Positions 18,780 through 30,744 of a DNA stretch of 64,000 nt are shown here, piece after piece. The stretch is from Curvibacter lanceolatus ATCC 14669. Lineage in GTDB: Bacteria > Pseudomonadota > Gammaproteobacteria > Burkholderiales > Burkholderiaceae_C. Where the stretch lies: positions 224,289 to 288,288 of the forward strand of contig NZ_KB906260.1 of NCBI RefSeq assembly GCF_000381265.1, written 5' to 3'. The notes under the pieces are model-generated. The model worked only from the letters and a program-made list of their open reading frames with translations, was not told the DNA's origin and ran no database searches. A program made the position numbers and the translations under genes. Numbering within the stretch: the stretch's first letter is position 1; the number at the start of each line of letters is the position of its first letter.

Positions 18780-19031
18780 TCACTGTGCGGCTGCGGGCTC
18801 TGCAGCGTCAGCAGTGGAGAAGTTCACAGCACGACCCGGCACGATGGTCGAGATGGCATGCTTGTAAACCATTTGCGTCACGGTGTTGCGCAGCAACACC
18901 ACGTACTGGTCGAACGACTCGATCTGGCCTTGAAGCTTGATGCCGTTGACGAGGTAAATCGACACCGGCACATGCTCGCGGCGCAGTGCGTTCAGGAACG
19001 GGTCTTGAAGAAGCTGCCCTTTATTGCTCAC
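18780..19031 (-). CDS. hfq: RNA chaperone Hfq
   Basis: Hexameric Sm-like protein that pairs small RNAs with mRNAs. From the GTG at 19031 the protein has 83 residues and begins with (M)[19 protein letters not shown], the standard Hfq start; the longer upstream frame is not Hfq-like. Sm1 ([27 protein letters not shown]) and Sm2 ([12 protein letters not shown]) are intact, including the YKH motif. GGAG lies 7 bases before the GTG. The C-terminal tail is short, as in Betaproteobacteria. Downstream of der and closed by a strong terminator. Confidence 0.97.
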   Translation of the reverse strand: MSNKGQLLQDPFLNALRREHVPVSIYLVNGIKLQGQIESFDQYVVLLRNTVTQMVYKHAISTIVPGRAVNFSTADAAEPAAAQ

Positions 19032-19149
19032 GATATTCTCCGTGTTCAAAATGTTGTTGGAAAGCCAGACCTTACCACAGGCCCGGCCCCTGGCAAGACG
19101 CAAGGCCAATTTTCAGCGCCCGGCCTGCCGGTCCTGAGCCCGCAGGCGC

Positions 19150-20493
19150 TCAGTGCCCGTCCTTGTTGGCAAAGGGGTTTTCCGAGGTCTTGAGTTCAAT
19201 TCGCAAAGGCGTGCCCACCAGGTTGAACTCCTTGCGGAAACGACCTTCGAGGAAGCGCTTGTAGGCCTCGGTCACGTGCTCCAGGGAGTTGCCGTGGATC
19301 ACGATCACCGGCGGGTTCATGCCGCCCTGGTGGGCGTAGCGCAGCTTCGGACGGTACATGCCCGTCTTCTTGGGGGTCTGGAACTGCACGGCCTCCAGCA
19401 GCAGGCGGGTGAGCACCGGCGTGGGCATCTTGCAGGTGGCCGCCTTGTGGGCCTGCGCAATCGCCGACCACACCGGCCCCAGGCCCTGGCGCTTGCGTGC
19501 CGAGATGAAGTGCATCGAGGCGAACTTCAGAAAGGACAGGCGGGTCTCGATCGAACGTTCGACCAGTTGGCGCTGGTAGTCGTCCACCGCATCCCATTTG
19601 TTGATGGCGATCACCACGGCGCGGCCGCTCTCCAGGATGTAGCCCGCAATGTGGGCGTCCTGATCGGTCACGCCCTGGGTGGCGTCGAGCAACAGCAGCA
19701 CCACGTTGGCCGATTCGATGGCCTGCAGCGTCTTGACCACCGAGAACTTCTCGATCGCTTCAAACACCTTGCCCTTGCGACGCAGCCCTGCGGTGTCCAC
19801 CAGCTCGAAGCGCTGCCCATTGCGCTCGAAGGGCACCGAGATCGCATCGCGGGTGGTACCGGGCATGTCGAAGGCCACGAGTCGCTCTTCGCCCAGCCAG
19901 GTGTTGATCAGCGTTGATTTGCCGACATTGGGGCGCCCCGCCACGGCGAGCTTGATCAGGCCGGCATCGACCTCCTCGGCATCTTCGTCGGGCTCGGGCA
20001 GGTTCAGAGGCGCCAGCGCCAGATCGACCAGGCCACGGATGCCTTGGCCGTGCGCCGCCGACACCGGATAGACCTCGCCCAGACCCAGCTCATAGAACTC
20101 GGACAGCTGCATGCCCTCTTTCATGCCTTCGGCCTTGTTGGCCGTCAGCACGCAGGGCTTGCCCAGGCGACGCAGGTACTTGGCGATGTCGTGGTCCTGG
20201 GCCGACAGGCCGGCCCGGGCATCCACGACGAAGACCACCACGTCGGCCTCGGCCACGGCCTGCTGGGTCTGCTTGGCCATTTCCTTGTAGATGCCGCTGG
20301 CGGCATCGGGCTCGAAGCCCCCGGTGTCGATCACGATGTACTCGTGCGCGCCTTGGCGGCCATTGCCATAGTGGCGGTCGCGGGTCAGGCCCGCAAAATC
20401 GGCCACGATGGCATCACGCGACTTGGTGAGGCGGTTGAAAAGCGTCGACTTGCCGACATTGGGGCGCCCTACGAGCGCAATAACAGGTTTCAT
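19150..20493 (-). CDS. der: Ribosome biogenesis GTPase Der (EngA)
   Basis: Essential 50S assembly factor with two tandem G domains and a KH-like C-terminal domain; 447 residues. G1 motifs GRPNVGKST occur at residues 8-16 and again near 187; DTGGFEPD and [10 protein letters not shown] are the two G3 motifs; NKAEG and NKWD the G4 motifs. The C-terminal part holds the KH-like domain and basic tail ([15 protein letters not shown]). It lies between bamB and hfq on the same strand, an order common in Betaproteobacteria. Confidence 0.97.
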   Translation of the reverse strand: MKPVIALVGRPNVGKSTLFNRLTKSRDAIVADFAGLTRDRHYGNGRQGAHEYIVIDTGGFEPDAASGIYKEMAKQTQQAVAEADVVVFVVDARAGLSAQDHDIAKYLRRLGKPCVLTANKAEGMKEGMQLSEFYELGLGEVYPVSAAHGQGIRGLVDLALAPLNLPEPDEDAEEVDAGLIKLAVAGRPNVGKSTLINTWLGEERLVAFDMPGTTRDAISVPFERNGQRFELVDTAGLRRKGKVFEAIEKFSVVKTLQAIESANVVLLLLDATQGVTDQDAHIAGYILESGRAVVIAINKWDAVDDYQRQLVERSIETRLSFLKFASMHFISARKRQGLGPVWSAIAQAHKAATCKMPTPVLTRLLLEAVQFQTPKKTGMYRPKLRYAHQGGMNPPVIVIHGNSLEHVTEAYKRFLEGRFRKEFNLVGTPLRIELKTSENPFANKDGH

Positions 20494-20510
20494 GCAGCAT
20501 TACCGCCGAT

Positions 20511-21650
20511 TCATTCCGGACGGAATGCAAACACGCCACCCTTGCGGGTGACCACGACCAACACGCCATCAGCCAGTACCGGTGCCACCGCGATCGGTGA
20601 GCCATCGGTGCTGAGGCGATTGAGAGAACTGCCGTCTTCGCGCGACAGCAGATGAACAAAACCGGCGTCATCGCCAATCGCCAGCGAACGGCCCAGCAGC
20701 AGCGGGGCCGTCAGGCGGCGGTATTGCAGGCGATCACTGGTCCACAGGCGCTCGCCATCGGCACGGCGCCAGGCCACCAGGCGACCGTCGGACTCGGTCC
20801 CGAAGACCGTGGCCGCATCGCCATGCACACCGGTGAAGCCATTGGCGGGCTTGGTCCAGCTCAAGGTGCCACGCTGGGCCTGCACGCAGCCCACTGCGGT
20901 CTGGAACGCGCGCACGCAGACCGAGTCGTCCACCCGGCTCACGCGACCCACCAGATCGACCAGGCGTTCAACATCGTTGGTGCCGCGCGGCGTGGCCAGA
21001 GGGGCCTCCCAGCGGATGCCGCCATTGGCCGGGTTCAGACCCGCCAGACGCCCCGACAGGCCTGCCACCAGGGTGTCATTGACCGGAATCAGCACGCCGG
21101 GTTGGCGCAGCACCAGGGGCTCGCCCGGGCGCTGTTGGGTCCAGATCTTGCGGCCTGATTCAGCATCAAAGGCCGACACCGATCGATCGGCCGCCAGCAC
21201 AAACACCCGCCCGCCGGCCACCAGGGGCGCGGTGAAGACCTGGGCGGGCAATTGACGGCGCCAGACTTCGCGGCCAGCCACAAAGCTGACCAGTTCGTTG
21301 TTGCTGGTGACCACGGCCACCTGCTTGCCATCGCCCCCGACGCCGGCGGTGATACCGGCCTTGGCGTCGGCGCGCCAGAGCTCGCGCCCGCTGGCCGCGT
21401 CAAAAGCAGTGACCTGCCCCGAGGACGAGGCCAGGGTCAGCGTCGACCCCGTGACCTGGGCGTCGAGCGGGAAGTCCACCGCCCCCAGGCTGGCCGACCA
21501 GGCCGGCTTCACCCCCACCAGGGCCACCACAGGCGCCAGCTCGGCAGGCTTGTGCTTGGGTGACGAGCTGCAAGCAGTCAACACCAACAGCGAAACGGCC
21601 GCCAGGGCCGCCATGAGGCTGCGTTCAACGACCGGTCGTGCCATTTGCAT
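20511..21650 (-). CDS. bamB: Outer membrane assembly lipoprotein BamB
   Basis: Lipoprotein of the BAM complex that inserts beta-barrel proteins into the outer membrane. From the ATG at 21650 it has 379 residues; the lipobox VLTAC puts the lipidated Cys at 27. The rest is a PQQ-like beta-propeller with repeated blades (TAFDAASGRELWRADAKAG, SAFDAESGRKIWTQ, GTLSWTKPANGF). The start codon shares its A with the TGA of the upstream yfgM-like gene (TGATG), so translation is coupled. In E. coli YfgM and BamB genes are neighbours too. Confidence 0.94.
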   Translation of the reverse strand: MQMARPVVERSLMAALAAVSLLVLTACSSSPKHKPAELAPVVALVGVKPAWSASLGAVDFPLDAQVTGSTLTLASSSGQVTAFDAASGRELWRADAKAGITAGVGGDGKQVAVVTSNNELVSFVAGREVWRRQLPAQVFTAPLVAGGRVFVLAADRSVSAFDAESGRKIWTQQRPGEPLVLRQPGVLIPVNDTLVAGLSGRLAGLNPANGGIRWEAPLATPRGTNDVERLVDLVGRVSRVDDSVCVRAFQTAVGCVQAQRGTLSWTKPANGFTGVHGDAATVFGTESDGRLVAWRRADGERLWTSDRLQYRRLTAPLLLGRSLAIGDDAGFVHLLSREDGSSLNRLSTDGSPIAVAPVLADGVLVVVTRKGGVFAFRPE

Positions 21651-22336
21651 CACTTCTTGTCCTCAGTAGGGGCAGTTGCCGGCTCAGTACCGGCTTGCGG
21701 GTTGACGCCCAGTGCATTGAGCTTGGCCTCGATCAGGCGTCGGTACTCCGTGCGCTCGTCGAGCTTTTGGTAGGCCTTGCGGTATTCGGCAACGGCCTCA
21801 TCGGCCTTGCCTTGCAGGGCCAGCACATCACCCTTGCGGTCGGCCGCCAGGGCTTCGAACTCGGCCGGGAAAACGGTGCCCAGCGTCTTGAGCGCTTCGT
21901 CGTAGGCCTTGGCATCCACCTGCAGGGCCGCCAGGCGCAGACGGGCCACGGCTTTCACGCCATCATCACCGGACTGCTCCAGCACCCAGTTGAGCGCCGC
22001 CTTGGCGGCATCGGCATTGCCCTTGTCGGCCAGGGCCTGGGCGGCCAGCAGACTGGCCTGGGCGGCATAGGCCGTGCGGCCATACTTGCCGTGGATGTCT
22101 TCCTGCACGCGGACCACCTTCTGCAGGTCCTGTGCCTTGACCGCGCGGTCCATTTCGTCATAGAGCACGGCCGCCTGGGCGGCCTGGCTGCGCTGCCAGT
22201 ACTGGTAACCGTTCCAGGCGGCAAAGCCGCCAAAGATCACGATCAGCACCCAGCTGATGGCATTGCCATAGCGGTTCCAGAAGTGCTTGAGCTGATCGAG
22301 TTGTTCTTGTTCTTCGAGGTCGAGATGAGATGCCAT
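21650..22336 (-). CDS. YfgM-like ancillary protein of the Sec translocon
   Basis: A 228-residue protein of the tetratricopeptide-like YfgM family. A single membrane helix (about residues 27-45, ISWVLIVIFGGFAAWNGY) follows the cytoplasmic N-terminus MASHLDLEEQEQLDQLKHFWNRYGN; the C-terminal part is helical, with TPR-type A/L/Y patterns, and lies in the periplasm. YfgM associates with PpiD and SecYEG in E. coli and affects outer-membrane traffic. Between hisS and bamB, overlapping bamB by one base. Confidence 0.9.
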   Translation of the reverse strand: MASHLDLEEQEQLDQLKHFWNRYGNAISWVLIVIFGGFAAWNGYQYWQRSQAAQAAVLYDEMDRAVKAQDLQKVVRVQEDIHGKYGRTAYAAQASLLAAQALADKGNADAAKAALNWVLEQSGDDGVKAVARLRLAALQVDAKAYDEALKTLGTVFPAEFEALAADRKGDVLALQGKADEAVAEYRKAYQKLDERTEYRRLIEAKLNALGVNPQAGTEPATAPTEDKK

Positions 22337-22348
22337 GGCGTTGTGCTG

Positions 22349-23683
22349 TTAATTCGGGGATTGTAGGGTGATCGCCCATTGGGGCAGATCGCCCAGGGAG
22401 CGGGCCTGCTGAGCGCCTGCACCATCGCGCAGCGACTTCACGGTGACCTCGCCACGGGCCAGTTCGTCGCCGCCAAAAATGAGGGCGTGGCGCGCGCCGC
22501 TGGCATCGGCCTTCTTGAACTGGGACTTCATGCTGCCCCAGGACTCGGCCGCACCGGCGTGCATCTGCACCGACACGCCCAGGGCGCGCAATTGCACCAG
22601 GGTCTTGAGGACCACCGGCAAGGCCGAGGCATCGGGCACGATGGCATAGGCGTCGGGCGCCGGGGCTTGCGCAGGGGCCTGCTCGCGCAGCAACTCCAGC
22701 ACCCGCTCCACCCCCAGGGCCCAGCCGACGGCCGGCGCGGCCTTGCCACCGATCTGCTCGATCAGGTAGTCGTAACGGCCACCGCCGCAGATCGTGCCTT
22801 GCGAACCCAGGCTCTCGGTGATGAACTCGAACACCGTGAGGTTGTAGTAGTCCATGCCACGCACCAGACGCGGGTTGATGGTGTAGGGCACCCCGCAGGC
22901 ATCCAGAATGCCGCGCACGGTGTTGAAGTGGGCCAGCGAGGCCTCGCCCAGGAAGTCGATCAGGCGTGGGGCCGATTCGACCACCTCACGCATGGCCGGG
23001 TTCTTGGTGTCCAGGATGCGCAGCGGGTTGCTGTGCAGGCGACGGCGTGCGTCTTCGTCCAGCACCTCCTGGTGTTGCTCGAAGTGGGCGATGAGCGCGG
23101 CGCGGTGCGCCTTGCGCTCGGCAGGCTGGCCCAGGCTGTTGAGCTCCAGGCGCACGTCCTTGAGACCCAGCTCCTGCCACAGGGCGTTGGCCAGCAGGAT
23201 CAGCTCGGCATCGACCTCGGCGCCCGGAAAGCCCAGGGCCTCGGCACCGATCTGGTGGAACTGGCGATAGCGGCCGCGCTGCGGGCGCTCGTGCCGGAAC
23301 ATCGGGCCCATGTAGTACAGGCGCTTGCCGCCGTCGTACAGCATCGAGTGCTCGGCCACGGCCCGCACCACGCCGGCGGTGTTCTCGGGGCGCAGGGTCA
23401 GGGCTTCGCCGTTGAGCTTGTCCTCGAAGGAGTACATCTCTTTTTCGACGATGTCGGTCACCTCGCCCAAGCCGCGCACAAACAGGGGCGTGGGTTCGAC
23501 GATGGGGGTGCGGATGTTGCGGTAGGCATGGCGCGCCATCAACTGGCGCACCTTGTCTTCCAGCCACTCCCACTGCGCCGATTCGGGCGGCAGGATGTCG
23601 TTCATGCCTTTGACGGCGGAAAGCTTTTCAAATCGAGGCGCGGGCGCCGCAGCCGCGGGGGCTGCCTGGGGTTTCTCGGACAT
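22349..23683 (-). CDS. hisS: Histidyl-tRNA synthetase
   Basis: Class II aminoacyl-tRNA synthetase that charges tRNA-His; 444 residues with a roughly 20-residue Ala/Pro-rich N-terminal extension before the conserved start [12 protein letters not shown]. Class II motif 2 is seen in [19 protein letters not shown], the HisRS signature [15 protein letters not shown] follows, and motif 3 in [13 protein letters not shown]. The anticodon-binding domain occupies the C-terminal third. It starts 5 bases after the ispG stop. Confidence 0.97.
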   Translation of the reverse strand: MSEKPQAAPAAAAPAPRFEKLSAVKGMNDILPPESAQWEWLEDKVRQLMARHAYRNIRTPIVEPTPLFVRGLGEVTDIVEKEMYSFEDKLNGEALTLRPENTAGVVRAVAEHSMLYDGGKRLYYMGPMFRHERPQRGRYRQFHQIGAEALGFPGAEVDAELILLANALWQELGLKDVRLELNSLGQPAERKAHRAALIAHFEQHQEVLDEDARRRLHSNPLRILDTKNPAMREVVESAPRLIDFLGEASLAHFNTVRGILDACGVPYTINPRLVRGMDYYNLTVFEFITESLGSQGTICGGGRYDYLIEQIGGKAAPAVGWALGVERVLELLREQAPAQAPAPDAYAIVPDASALPVVLKTLVQLRALGVSVQMHAGAAESWGSMKSQFKKADASGARHALIFGGDELARGEVTVKSLRDGAGAQQARSLGDLPQWAITLQSPN

Positions 23684-23688
23684 AAGGA

Positions 23689-24992
<1,304 letters not shown>

Positions 24993-24993
<1 letters not shown>

Positions 24994-25997
24994 CACTTCA
25001 CCTCGAAACGGGCCACGTTGTCACGCGCCACAGATTGCAGATCAAAAGCCTTGCCCCGCACCTGGACCTGGGTGGCATCCACCTTGCCCACCACCACAGT
25101 GAGCGGCGGCACCCCGCCCGCAGAGGCGGTCTCGCCAGCGCTCAGGGTTTTCTGGAAGGTGACCTGGCCATTGGCATCGGTCACCTTGATCCAGGAGCTT
25201 CCGCTGGCACTGAAACTCAGCACCGAGGCGGCCGATGGGACCACCGGCGCTGCCACAGCCACAGCCGCAGCCGGGCTGGCCGCGGGCGCAGGCTGGGCCG
25301 GCACTGCGGCCGGGGCCGACGCAGGGGGCGGTGCCGGGGTAGGTGCCGGCACCGAAGCCGGGGCCGCTGCAGCTGCGACCGGTGGTGGCACGGGGGTTGG
25401 CGCCGGGGTTGGCGCAGGTGTAGCCGGTGTTGCCGCAGCCGGGGGGGGCGCAGGCCCTTCCGATGCCTGCGCCACCACGGGTGGCGGAGCGGGTTCAGGC
25501 TCTGGCGCCGCCTGGACCACAGCCCCCGGACTGGTCAGCGGGGCCGCTGGCTCGGGCACGCTGGGGCTGAAACGGGGCCAAAGGTAGATGGCCAGGGCGC
25601 CAAGGCACAACAGAGGCACGGCCAACAGCGTGGGGCTGAAGCGATGCTCCGACACCAGGCGGTTGCGGCGCTCGTTCTGCGCCCGGAAAGGGGTGTTGAT
25701 GCCCGCGTCGTCCGGGTTCAGCCTGGGGGCCTGGGTCTGGGGCAGGCGCTCCAGCACCGGAGCAGGATCAATGCGCAAGGTGCGGCACACGCTGGAGGCC
25801 AGGGCTCGCACGAACACCGCATCGGGCAGCTGGTCGTAGCGATCGGATTCGAGCGCCTCGAGCTTGCTCACGGGCACCTTGAGCGCCACCGCCAGGGCCG
25901 CCACATGCATGCCGGCCGCTTCACGGGCCTGACGCAACAGTGCACCTGCCGAGAGCGGCGGCACGCTTGCCACCGCCACGTCTTCCACCTCACTCAT
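24993..25997 (-). CDS. rodZ: RodZ-like cytoskeletal helix-turn-helix membrane protein
   Basis: A 334-residue protein with an N-terminal HTH_25 domain ([42 protein letters not shown]), a membrane helix at about 120-138 ([17 protein letters not shown]), a very long Pro/Ala linker (about 150-260) and a C-terminal DUF4115 beta domain ([21 protein letters not shown]). RodZ links MreB to the rod-shape cell-wall machinery. The ATG at 25997 overlaps the pilW stop by 8 bases. The gene order rlmN-pilW-rodZ-ispG-hisS is widespread in Proteobacteria. Confidence 0.9.
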
Positions 25998-26835
25998 CAA
26001 ACGCTCCCCGCTCGTAGGACGACAGCTCCCGCGCCTGGGGGAACCGCTTCTTCAATTGCTCGACCAGCTGCAACATCGCCACCCGGTCACCCATGCGGTG
26101 TTCCACCCGGATGCCCAGCCACAAGGACTCGGCATTGGCGTATTCGCTGTTGTTCAGGCGACGGATGTAGAACTGGGCCCGCACCAACTCGCCGCGCTGG
26201 TACAGCAAGGCAGCCAGGTTGTAACCGGTGATGGGGTTGCCGGCGTCCAGCTCGTAGGAACGCGCCAGACTGCGCTCGGCCTCAGCCTTGCGCCCGGCGC
26301 GGGCCTGACACAGGCCCTGCGCCATGAAAGTCTTGGCCTTGTCGCCGTACAAGGGGCTCTGCAAGGCCTGGTTGAACAGGTCTTCAGCTTCGCTGTAACG
26401 CTTGCGCTGGCACAGCAGCCAGCCGTAGTTGTGCAGGATGTTGGAGTCGCGGGGACTCAGTGACAGGGCCCGTTTGAAACCCTCTTCGGCCTGGCGCTCG
26501 TCATCAAGCCGCATGTAGATCAGGCCACGCAGGTTGTAGGCTTCGGCAAAGCCCGGGTCGGCGGCCAGCACCTGGCGCACCTCGTCGAGTGCCACGGTGG
26601 TCTTGCCCTGGTCGAAGTAGTTGGAGGCCAGCTCCAGCCGGATGCGGGCTCTGCGCCGGGCTTCACCCTCGTCACTGGCGCCCCCCGGCGTCTCGGCGAT
26701 GACCGGGTCGTTGGAAGCGCCGGGCTGCGTGGCGCAGCCACTCAGTGCACCCAGCAGGACGCTGGCGGCCACGGCTGACACGGTGGCACTCAGGACACTT
26801 CGCCAGAGATGGCGCATTGCCAGGGCAGTCCCCAT
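25990..26835 (-). CDS. pilW: Type IV pilus biogenesis lipoprotein PilW/PilF
   Basis: Outer-membrane pilotin for the PilQ secretin; 281 residues. The signal peptide ends in the lipobox LLGALSGC. Several TPR units follow (ARIRLELASNYFDQGKTTVALDEVRQVLAADP, FAEAYNLRGLIYMRL, DSNILHNYGWLLCQRKRYSEAEDLFNQAL). The ATG at 26835 shares a base with the rlmN stop (TGATG). No other pilus gene is in the window; the position behind rlmN is the conserved one. Confidence 0.93.
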   Translation of the reverse strand: MGTALAMRHLWRSVLSATVSAVAASVLLGALSGCATQPGASNDPVIAETPGGASDEGEARRRARIRLELASNYFDQGKTTVALDEVRQVLAADPGFAEAYNLRGLIYMRLDDERQAEEGFKRALSLSPRDSNILHNYGWLLCQRKRYSEAEDLFNQALQSPLYGDKAKTFMAQGLCQARAGRKAEAERSLARSYELDAGNPITGYNLAALLYQRGELVRAQFYIRRLNNSEYANAESLWLGIRVEHRMGDRVAMLQLVEQLKKRFPQARELSSYERGAFDE

Positions 26836-27986
26836 CAAGCCTCCTTGTTGTTGGCCGTCAATTCGGTCACAGGTTTCAAAACGATGGTGCGCTGCTGGGC
26901 AATACGCTCAGCCACCCGGGTTCGGTCACGGACATCGCCGGCCAGTTGGCCGCATGCCGCATCGATGTCATCACCACGGGTCTTTCGCACGGTCGTCACG
27001 ATACCAGCATCAAGCAGGATTTTCGCAAACGCCTGCACACGCTCGGTGGGCGAGCGCAACAGGCCGGAGGCCGGGAAGGGGTTGAAGGGAATCAGGTTGA
27101 ACTTGCACCACACGCCTTTTCCGCTGGCGTGCTGACGCACCAGCTCGATCAACTGGCGCGCATGCTCGGGGCTGTCATTGACGCCATCGAGCATGCAGTA
27201 CTCGAAGGTGATGAAGTCGCGGGGCGCAAATTCGAGGTATTGGTTGCAAGCCGCCAGCAACTCGGCGATGGGGTACTTGCGGTTGAGCGGCACCAGGTTG
27301 TCGCGCAGCGGATCGTTCGGCGCATGCAAGGACACGGCCAGGGCCACTGCGCAATCTTGCGACAGGCGCTCCATCATGGGCACCACGCCCGAGGTGGACA
27401 CCGTGACACGCCGGCGCGACAGGCCATAGCCGTGGTCGTCCAGCATGGTGCGCAAGGCCGGCACCAGCGCGCCGTAGTTCTGCAGCGGCTCGCCCATGCC
27501 CATCATCACCACATTGGAGATGACGCGCTCGGAGGTTTGAAACTGGCGGCGCAGGGTGTGTTCGGCAAACCAGAGCTGGGCGACGATCTCGCCGGTGCTG
27601 AGGTTGCGGCTGAAGCCCTGATGACCGGTGGAACAAAAACGACAACCCACGGCACAACCGGCCTGGGACGACACGCACAGCGTACCTCGATCGTCTTCGG
27701 GAATGAATACAGCCTCGACGGCATTGCCATCGCCCACATCGAACAGCCACTTGATGGTGCCGTCGGCGGAGTCATGGCGGCTCAGGACAGAAAGCCCCTC
27801 GACACGGGCACGTCCCTTGAGCTTTTCGCGAAGCGACTTGGCCAGATCGGTCATCTGGTCGAAATCGGATTCGCCCCGCTGGTGGATCCAGCGGAACAGC
27901 TGGGTGGCACGAAAGCGCTTCTCACCCAGCTGGTCGCAGAACGCAGCCAACCCCTCGAGGTCGAAATCAAGCAGATTGGCTGTCAT
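26835..27986 (-). CDS. rlmN: Dual-specificity rRNA/tRNA adenine C2 methyltransferase RlmN
   Basis: Radical-SAM enzyme that methylates C2 of A2503 in 23S rRNA and A37 of some tRNAs; 383 residues. The radical-SAM cluster uses Cys111, Cys115 and Cys118 (CAVGCRFC). The C-terminal [14 protein letters not shown] contains the Cys that carries the methyl in the reaction. First gene of the rlmN-pilW-rodZ-ispG-hisS run, 22 bases after ndk. Confidence 0.97.
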   Translation of the reverse strand: MTANLLDFDLEGLAAFCDQLGEKRFRATQLFRWIHQRGESDFDQMTDLAKSLREKLKGRARVEGLSVLSRHDSADGTIKWLFDVGDGNAVEAVFIPEDDRGTLCVSSQAGCAVGCRFCSTGHQGFSRNLSTGEIVAQLWFAEHTLRRQFQTSERVISNVVMMGMGEPLQNYGALVPALRTMLDDHGYGLSRRRVTVSTSGVVPMMERLSQDCAVALAVSLHAPNDPLRDNLVPLNRKYPIAELLAACNQYLEFAPRDFITFEYCMLDGVNDSPEHARQLIELVRQHASGKGVWCKFNLIPFNPFPASGLLRSPTERVQAFAKILLDAGIVTTVRKTRGDDIDAACGQLAGDVRDRTRVAERIAQQRTIVLKPVTELTANNKEA

Positions 27987-28008
27987 TGCATGCGTGGCTC
28001 GCGAAAAA

Positions 28009-28434
28009 TCAACGAGCGTAGATGTTCAGGCTGGGGAAGAAGAAAGCGATTTCGACGGCAGCAGTTTCAGCGGCGTCAGAACCGTGCACGGCGTTGGCGT
28101 CGATGCTGTCAGCGAAGTCAGCACGGATGGTGCCGGCGTCGGCCTTCTTCGGGTCGGTGGCGCCCATCAGTTCGCGGTTCTTCAGGATGGCGTTTTCGCC
28201 TTCCAGAACTTGAACGTGGACCGGGCCGGAGATCATGAATTCCACCAGATCCTTGAAGAAGGGGCGTGCAGCGTGCACAGCGTAGAACTGCTCGGCTTCA
28301 GCGCGCGACAGTTGCACCAGACGCGAAGCAGCGATCTTCAGGCCAGCGGCTTCAAAGCGAGCCAGGATTTGGCCGATGACGTTCTTGGCGACGGCGTCAG
28401 GCTTGATGATGGAGAGAGTGCGTTCGATTGCCAT
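28009..28434 (-). CDS. ndk: Nucleoside diphosphate kinase
   Basis: Balances NTP pools by phosphate transfer through a phospho-His; 141 residues. The active His117 is in NAVHGSD. The protein starts [18 protein letters not shown], the standard N-terminus, which fixes the ATG at 28434. It stands just upstream of rlmN and may share its transcript. Its leader carries an 18-bp palindrome. Confidence 0.98.
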   Translation of the reverse strand: MAIERTLSIIKPDAVAKNVIGQILARFEAAGLKIAASRLVQLSRAEAEQFYAVHAARPFFKDLVEFMISGPVHVQVLEGENAILKNRELMGATDPKKADAGTIRADFADSIDANAVHGSDAAETAAVEIAFFFPSLNIYAR

Positions 28435-28463
28435 GATTGATTCCTGAACTGAGTTTTTGTAAT

Positions 28464-28493
28464 TTTTGCCACTTGGCAAAACCTCGGATTCTA
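28464..28493 (-). promoter_or_regulatory. ndk -10 box and 18-bp palindrome at the likely start site
   Basis: On the minus strand TAGAAT (28488-28493) could be a -10 element. Six bases on, starting where transcription should begin, lies TTTTGCCAAGTGGCAAAA (28464-28481), arms of 8 bp around 2 bases. It could be an operator or a small hairpin at the 5' end of the mRNA. No convincing -35 is seen. Confidence 0.4.
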
Positions 28494-28539
28494 ACTCGGC
28501 TGTGCGGCAGTGCCTTGACAGCCATTCCTGCGACCAGGG

Positions 28540-29901
28540 TCAACGACCGCGGCCACCGCGCGGACCGCCACGGCCGGCCGTGCCCGGACCGCCAGCCGTG
28601 CCACCCGGAGGCCCGCCACGGCGAGGCCCCCCCTTGCTCTGCCGGTTCTGGCGGGCACGCGAAAAGCTGTCGGCACCGATGTAGCCCACCGAGGTCTTCA
28701 TGGGATCGGGTTGTGCGCCTGGGGCGGCACGGTCGCCGCGCTCCGGCCGCGGTCGGCCAGCCGTCACGCCGGTCGTCAACGGATCAGGCTGGCGGGGGCC
28801 ACCACCGCGCTTGAAATCGGTGTTGCCACGCGGGCCAGGGCCGGCGGCACGGCGCTGCGGGCTGTTGCCAGCGCGCTGACCACGGGGCGCAGGAGCCTCG
28901 CCCCGGCGCGCCCCACCCTCCTCACCACGCACGCCAGCGGCCTGCACGAGCGAGCGGATGTCGCTCTCATCAAGCTCAACCCAGGCCCCGCGCTTGAGGC
29001 CACGCGGTAGCACCATGGCGCCATAGCGGATGCGGATCAGCCGGCTCACGGCATGGCCCACCGCCTCGAACAGGCGACGCACCTCGCGGTTGCGGCCTTC
29101 GGAGATGGTGACCCGGTACCAGCAGTTGGAACCTTCGCCGCCGCCGTCTTCGATCGAGCCGAACTGGGCCGGCCCGTCGTCGAGGTTCACGCCCGCGATC
29201 AGGCGCTCTTTCTCTTCCTTGCTCAAGGCACCGAGCACGCGAACGGCGTATTCGCGCTCCAGACCGAAGCGCGGGTGCATGAGCTGGTTGGCCAACTCGC
29301 CCGAGCTGGTGAACAACAACAGGCCTTCGGTGTTCAGATCGAGGCGGCCGACGGACTGCCACTTGCCCTGCTGCAGGCGCGGCAGACGGCGGAACACCGT
29401 GGGGCGGTTCTGCGGGTCATCATGGGTGACCACCTCGCCCACGGGCTTGTGGTAAGCGATGACGCGCGCTGGCGGCGGATCGATGCGGTAGCGGATGGGC
29501 TTGCCATTGACCTTCACCTGATCGCCGTACTGCACGCGCTGACCGATGTGGGCCGGCTCGTTGTTGACGGAGATGCGCCCTTCCAGGATCAGTTGCTCCA
29601 TCTCGAGCCGGGAACCCAGTCCGGCTTGCGCCAGCACCTTGTGCAGCTTGGGGGTTTCCACCTGCGGGGCCAGAACCCGCTTCAGAGGCACCAGATCCGG
29701 CGCTTCTTCATCGGCATCGAACTGACCGGAAACCACATCTTCGAAGCGGATGGCAGGCGCCTGCGAGGCCGCTGCGGGCCGGGCACCCGCCTGGCCACGC
29801 CGACTGCGATCGGGCTTGGTCTGTGCCTCAGCCGTCGGCTGCACGGCATCGGTCTGAGGGGGCTCCGACGGGTCTGACGGGGAATTCACTTGATCATTCA
29901 T
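28540..29901 (-). CDS. rluB: 23S rRNA pseudouridine2605 synthase RluB
   Basis: Pseudouridine synthase of the RsuA/RluB group, 453 residues from the ATG at 29901, which overlaps the scpB stop (ATGAATGA). After a disordered N-terminus (about 90 residues) comes an S4 domain ([29 protein letters not shown]) and the catalytic domain with the Asp motif [15 protein letters not shown]. The C-terminal 120 residues are Arg/Gly-rich ([22 protein letters not shown]), a tail common in betaproteobacterial RluB and probably RNA-binding. Confidence 0.92.
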   Translation of the reverse strand: MNDQVNSPSDPSEPPQTDAVQPTAEAQTKPDRSRRGQAGARPAAASQAPAIRFEDVVSGQFDADEEAPDLVPLKRVLAPQVETPKLHKVLAQAGLGSRLEMEQLILEGRISVNNEPAHIGQRVQYGDQVKVNGKPIRYRIDPPPARVIAYHKPVGEVVTHDDPQNRPTVFRRLPRLQQGKWQSVGRLDLNTEGLLLFTSSGELANQLMHPRFGLEREYAVRVLGALSKEEKERLIAGVNLDDGPAQFGSIEDGGGEGSNCWYRVTISEGRNREVRRLFEAVGHAVSRLIRIRYGAMVLPRGLKRGAWVELDESDIRSLVQAAGVRGEEGGARRGEAPAPRGQRAGNSPQRRAAGPGPRGNTDFKRGGGPRQPDPLTTGVTAGRPRPERGDRAAPGAQPDPMKTSVGYIGADSFSRARQNRQSKGGPRRGGPPGGTAGGPGTAGRGGPRGGRGR

Positions 29902-30607
29902 GGGCTTGGCCTGTCCCGGGGACGGTAGGAGATTCACCTGCGAGTCCCGGGGGCTCGGAGGTGAGGGAAAAGGGGACCACCGAGTCAGTGGTCAAAGGAT
30001 TCAGTTCAAACGGCAGTTCGGGCTCGGAAAGGGATAGCTCGGGCTCATCCAGCCCCGGCGCGGCTTGCAGCTCCTGCAGCAGGCGCTCCTGCCGCTCCGG
30101 GTCGTCCAGCGAGGGCAGTTGATCCAGCGAGGCCAGGCCCAGGTCATCGAGAAACTGGCGTGTGGTGGCAAACAGGGCCGGACGGCCGACGGTCTCACGG
30201 TGACCAATGACCTCCACCCAACCCCGGTCCTCGAGCTGTTTGATGACCAGCGAGTTGACCGTGACACCACGGATGTCCTCGATGTCGCCCCGCGTGACGG
30301 GTTGGCGGTACGCAATGATGGCCAGGGTCTCAAGCGCGGCGCGGGTGTAGCGCGGGGGCTTTTCAGGGTGCAGGCGATCCAGGTAATACCGCATGTCGGG
30401 ACGGCTCTGGAAGCGCCAGCCCGAGGCCACACACACCAGCTCGACGCCCTTGTGGGTCCACTCGGCCTGCAGATCGATCAGCAGGGTCTTGAGCGTGTCC
30501 GAGCCCAGCTCATCGTCGAACAGCGCGCGCAGGTCGCGCAGCGACAAAGGCTGATGCGAACAGATCAACGCTGTTTCGAGGATACGCCGGGCATCCGTCG
30601 TGTTCAT
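29894..30607 (-). CDS. scpB: Segregation and condensation protein ScpB
   Basis: Winged-helix partner of SMC and ScpA in chromosome condensation; 237 residues from the ATG at 30607. The ScpB core is clear: [64 protein letters not shown] and [18 protein letters not shown]. The C-terminal 60 residues are acidic and low in complexity. Pairs with rluB downstream; scpA and smc are not next to it. Confidence 0.94.
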   Translation of the reverse strand: MNTTDARRILETALICSHQPLSLRDLRALFDDELGSDTLKTLLIDLQAEWTHKGVELVCVASGWRFQSRPDMRYYLDRLHPEKPPRYTRAALETLAIIAYRQPVTRGDIEDIRGVTVNSLVIKQLEDRGWVEVIGHRETVGRPALFATTRQFLDDLGLASLDQLPSLDDPERQERLLQELQAAPGLDEPELSLSEPELPFELNPLTTDSVVPFSLTSEPPGLAGESPTVPGTGQAHE

Positions 30608-30744
30608 GTTCAAAAATTCCGGGGTAGGCGCCCGAGAGGGCGAAGGCCGTCACGGGGGCGGGGGCAACAAGGCTGTCTCGGAGGGGCAGTGGGGAGGGCT
30701 GCGAGCCCCTGACCGATGTCCGGGCACCGACGCTGAGCCGAGGG

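Noticed and set aside
17229..19193. 654-codon plus-strand frame across hflK, hflX and hfq
   Set aside because: Crosses three well-supported minus-strand genes and a terminator; product is not protein-like.
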